Source: CAMYLR01 sp039590215
GTDB taxonomy: Bacteria; Gemmatimonadota; Gemmatimonadetes; JACCXV01; JAHWKZ01
Assembly: GCA_039590215.1 (NCBI GenBank)
Contig: JBDHFX010000083.1
Span: 1-8,337 of the forward strand
Direction: 5' to 3'
Length of the DNA stretch: 8,337 bases
Under the pieces are notes generated by a model that was not told the DNA's origin, did no database searches, and saw only the letters and a list, made by a program, of their open reading frames with translations. A program made the position numbers and the translations under genes. This document shows positions 6,801-8,337 of this stretch, one piece after another. Every line of letters starts with the position of its first letter. The first letter of the stretch is position 1.

Positions 6801-6959
6801 ATGAACCGCACTCGCGGTATTCCCATTTCCGGCCCTCAGTCAGAGCTATGCAGGACCGGCAATAATAGGTTAAATCGACGCAAAGATATGCAGATGGTGC
6901 TGACTAGGCGATGGCTTTTGCGCCGTCCAGCGCCTCGCTTTGTCCGCCACGTCGGCTAA
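6801..6959 (+). CDS. Small basic ORF (52 aa), function unknown
   Basis: I do not recognise this protein. It starts at ATG 6801 behind a near-ideal ribosome binding site and an AT-rich, promoter-like leader, and ends with TAA at 6957-6959. The product is short and strongly basic, with many Arg residues (NRLNRRKD, TRRWLLRRPAPRF), a single Cys at position 18, and no signal peptide or membrane helix. Codon composition in its first half is less GC-rich than in neighbouring genes. It could be a real small protein, a leader peptide controlling something downstream, or the surviving 5' end of a decayed gene, since the ribosome binding site looks better than the reading frame. The hairpin at 6985-7010 begins 25 bp after its stop. 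It lies 85 bp after the glycosyltransferase on the same strand. Confidence 0.4.
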   Translation: MNRTRGIPISGPQSELCRTGNNRLNRRKDMQMVLTRRWLLRRPAPRFVRHVG

Positions 6960-6984
6960 CCGATCATTGGTTGAAGGCGGCTGT

Positions 6985-7010
6985 GGAGAGGGGTGACGCC
7001 ACTCCTCTCC
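6985..7010 (+). terminator. Strong 11-bp hairpin, possible transcription terminator without a T-run
   Basis: Arm GGAGAGGGGTG (6985-6995), loop ACGC (6996-6999) and arm CACTCCTCTCC (7000-7010) form an 11-bp stem with a single G-U pair when transcribed rightwards. It follows the small ORF stop by 25 bp and precedes tam by 74 bp, where a terminator would fit. No T-run follows on either strand, so classical intrinsic termination is uncertain. It may instead act as a 3'-end stabiliser, or as a structure in a leader of tam. Confidence 0.45.
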
Positions 7011-7084
7011 CCGCGTTCGACGACTCTTCCACGCAGTACTCCACCGCCCGGCTCGACCCAAACCAAACTCGTTAGTTTCGTTGG

Positions 7085-7849
7085 ATGTGGGACCCCTCAC
7101 AGTACCTACGCTACGCCGATCTCCGGTTGCGACCGGCGATCGATCTGTTGACGCGGGTTGATCTCCAGTCACCTGGGCGGATCGTCGATCTGGGCTGCGG
7201 CGTGGGTAACGTCACAAAGATGATCGCGAAGCGGTGGCCAAAGGCGGAGTTGACGGGGGTCGACAGTTCACCCGAGATGCTGAACCGAGCGCGCGAGTTC
7301 CCGGACGACATCAACTGGGTTCAAGCCGATATCGAGACCTGGAGCCCGACAGAGCCACTCGACCTCGTGTTCTCCAACGCCGCGCTGCACTTTGTCGACG
7401 ACAAGCACGAACACCTCTTACCAAAGCTGCTCGAATTCGTAACGCCCGGTGGCGTCCTGGCGATTCAGATGCCGCGCAACTTCGGGGAACCGTCCCACAC
7501 CCTGATGTATGCTGCAGCGCGCGAGGGACCGTGGCGCAAGCAGCTTGAACTGCTCTTGCGACCGGTACCCATAGCCGAGCCGGAAGCCTACCACGACATA
7601 CTAGCGCCTCACGTAGGGTCGCTCGACATCTGGGAGACTGTATACCTGCAAGTGCTCGAGGGTGACGACCCGGTCGCCGAATGGACCGGAGCAACGTGGG
7701 GGAAACCCCTGCTCGATGCCTTGAACGACGAAGATCGACGGGCGTTCAAGGCTGGTTACGTGGCGCGCCTGCGCACCATGTATCCGCGTCGTTCGGACGG
7801 TACGACGCTGTTTCCATTCCGCCGATTGTTCATCGTCGCAACTCGCTGA
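7085..7849 (+). CDS. tam: Trans-aconitate 2-methyltransferase
   Basis: A 254-aa SAM-dependent methyltransferase (EC 2.1.1.144) that methylates trans-aconitate. This removes a spontaneous isomer of the TCA intermediate cis-aconitate that inhibits aconitase; it acts in the cytoplasm. Length and sequence follow E. coli Tam (252 aa) from end to end: WDPSQYLRYADLRLRPAIDLL at the start, SAM motif VDLGCGVGNVT (34-44), acidic residue in TGVDSSPEM (58-66), ADIETW (81-86), LVFSNAALHF (94-103), GVLAIQMPRNFGEPSH (123-138), DIWETVY in the substrate-side region, and FRRLFIVATR at the end. ATG 7085 is the family start, but no ribosome binding site precedes it, which could mean a leaderless transcript or weak initiation. 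It stands alone between the hairpin and the oxidase genes, whose promoter may lie in the 75 bp that follow. Confidence 0.93.
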   Translation: MWDPSQYLRYADLRLRPAIDLLTRVDLQSPGRIVDLGCGVGNVTKMIAKRWPKAELTGVDSSPEMLNRAREFPDDINWVQADIETWSPTEPLDLVFSNAALHFVDDKHEHLLPKLLEFVTPGGVLAIQMPRNFGEPSHTLMYAAAREGPWRKQLELLLRPVPIAEPEAYHDILAPHVGSLDIWETVYLQVLEGDDPVAEWTGATWGKPLLDALNDEDRRAFKAGYVARLRTMYPRRSDGTTLFPFRRLFIVATR

Positions 7850-7924
7850 CGGTCTTGTGCTGTAAAACAAACGGCCCTACGTTCGAGCGACCGCAGAAAC
7901 AAATCGCTGCTCGAGGAGGCCCAC

Positions 7925-8083
7925 GTGAGCGACGACCGCGACGAATCTTCCGAACCCATCGAAATCGGCTCGCATCCCAAGGGGACGCTCGCCATCGTCG
8001 GCATCTACGGCGCGCTCTTCGTGTTGGGTTGGTTGATCCTGTACTTCTTCGTCTTCGTGCCGCGTGGCACGCTCACTCCGTGA
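7925..8083 (+). CDS. ba3-type cytochrome c oxidase small subunit IIa
   Basis: A 52-aa single-helix protein resembling subunit IIa (CbaD) of ba3-type (B-family) heme-copper oxidases. After an acidic, hydrophilic N-terminus (SDDRDESSEP) comes HPKGTLAIVGIYGALFVLGW, then LILYFFVFVPRG. This is the same pattern as the Thermus protein (PKGALAV ... helix ... FFARG). The helix is expected to fill the place of one of the two helices that other oxidases have in subunit II. GTG 7925 is the start: GAGGAGG (7913-7919) lies five bases upstream, an excellent site. Only seven bases separate its stop from the subunit II start, and the order IIa-II matches the Thermus cba operon, in which subunit I follows. The assignment rests on size, motif and neighbour; the family name is firmer than any symbol. 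Confidence 0.8.
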   Translation: MSDDRDESSEPIEIGSHPKGTLAIVGIYGALFVLGWLILYFFVFVPRGTLTP

Positions 8084-8090
8084 GTCCGTG

Positions 8091-8337
8091 ATGCACGTCG
8101 ACTTCTACGAGAAAATCTGGATGTGGGGCGCGGTCGTGATCATCGCGGTTGATCGGGATCACGACATTCAGCCAGGCGGTCGTTCCACCGAGCCACATCG
8201 AAACGATCGATCCAGATGAAGTCCGTTCCCATTCCGAGTTCGGCGAACCCGGTGTAACGATCCATGAGGATGGCAGCGCGACCGTCGTCGTGCAAGCGAT
8301 CATGTACGCATTTCTGCCGCGCGAGATCCGCGTACCC
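8091..8337 (+). pseudogene. ba3-type cytochrome c oxidase subunit II, 5' part, frame broken in the membrane anchor (continues past window)
   Basis: Subunit II carries the CuA electron-entry site of the terminal oxidase; only the membrane anchor and the start of the cupredoxin domain lie in the window. ATG 8091 gives MHVDFYEKIWMWGAVVIIAV, the usual N-terminus of B-family subunit II, then the frame goes wrong and stops at 8217-8219. From TTG 8149 the next frame continues the protein: LIGITTFSQAVVPPSHIETI, then DPDEVRSHSEFGEPGVTI and, at the window end, VVQAIMYAFLPREIRVP, the first cupredoxin strands. The join at about 8145-8151 falls inside the single helix. Fused, the helix has about normal length, so probably only one or two bases are wrong (two missing or one extra). 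The CuA ligands lie outside. Because IIa upstream is intact and the second frame stays open to the edge, a sequencing indel is as likely as true decay. Confidence 0.8.

Larger units (their letters stand above)
6716..7084 (+). other. Interval between glycosyltransferase and tam, with an AT-rich first part
   Basis: This 369-bp stretch has no large gene. About 6716-6800 is clearly AT-rich compared with everything else in the window, and the composition returns to normal by about 6900. It holds a promoter candidate, a strong ribosome binding site, a 52-codon ORF and an 11-bp hairpin (each listed separately). The final 75 bp before tam contain only a minor 5-bp inverted repeat (7065-7078). I recognise no known RNA family, transposase remnant or terminal inverted repeats. 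Confidence 0.6.

Noticed and set aside
6741..6860. Inverted repeat TGCCGGT / ACCGGCA flanking the small ORF start
   Set aside because: Only 7 bp at a distance of over 100 bp, with no target duplication or transposase; expected by chance.
7065..7078. AAACT-CGTT-AGTTT inverted repeat just before tam
   Set aside because: A 5-bp stem of mostly A-T pairs is too weak to call an operator or riboswitch.
8073..8303. Minus-strand 76-codon frame over the oxidase subunit II region
   Set aside because: The plus strand encodes conserved oxidase sequence here in two adjoining frames; the minus frame is a shadow.

Overview
This is a GC-rich bacterial window (my impression is about 60% G+C; not counted). 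It carries mostly chromosomal-type genes and no recognisable mobile element, CRISPR array, tRNA or rRNA. The lineage cannot be fixed from the sequence. The mix of a lipoprotein subtilase with Ig-like C-terminal domains, a short CDF-like transporter and a ba3-type oxidase with subunit IIa would suit Gemmatimonadota or another soil or marine lineage, but that is an inference.

Layout: (1) 1-720, minus: N-terminal 240 codons of the translational GTPase TypA/BipA, cut by the window edge. (2) 894-2817, plus: a secreted lipoprotein-type subtilisin family (S8) protease with an I9 propeptide and two C-terminal domains. It is split into two frames exactly where about 11-16 conserved residues after the catalytic His are missing. 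(3) 2858-3526, plus: a compact CDF-like cation transporter without the cytoplasmic C-terminal domain. (4) 3497-5020, minus: a cytochrome P450 with three predicted N-terminal membrane helices, overlapping the transporter tail-to-tail by 30 bp. (5) 5019-5804 and 5801-6715, plus: a NodB-type polysaccharide deacetylase and a family 2 glycosyltransferase, coupled by an ATGA overlap. The deacetylase start codon shares two bases with the divergent P450 start codon. (6) 6716-7084: an interval with an AT-rich first part, holding a 52-aa ORF behind a very good ribosome binding site and a strong 11-bp hairpin. (7) 7085-7849: a trans-aconitate 2-methyltransferase (tam). (8) 7925 to the end: the start of a ba3-type cytochrome c oxidase operon, with small subunit IIa and then subunit II, whose frame breaks inside the membrane anchor.

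How the genes fit together: the deacetylase, the glycosyltransferase and perhaps the divergent membrane-anchored P450 look like one cell-surface glycan or glycolipid locus; this is inferred from arrangement and families only. The oxidase genes form a separate respiratory unit running off the right edge. The two broken genes, in the protease and in oxidase subunit II, both need the same sense of frame correction (+1). This raises the question of sequencing or assembly indels versus true gene decay.
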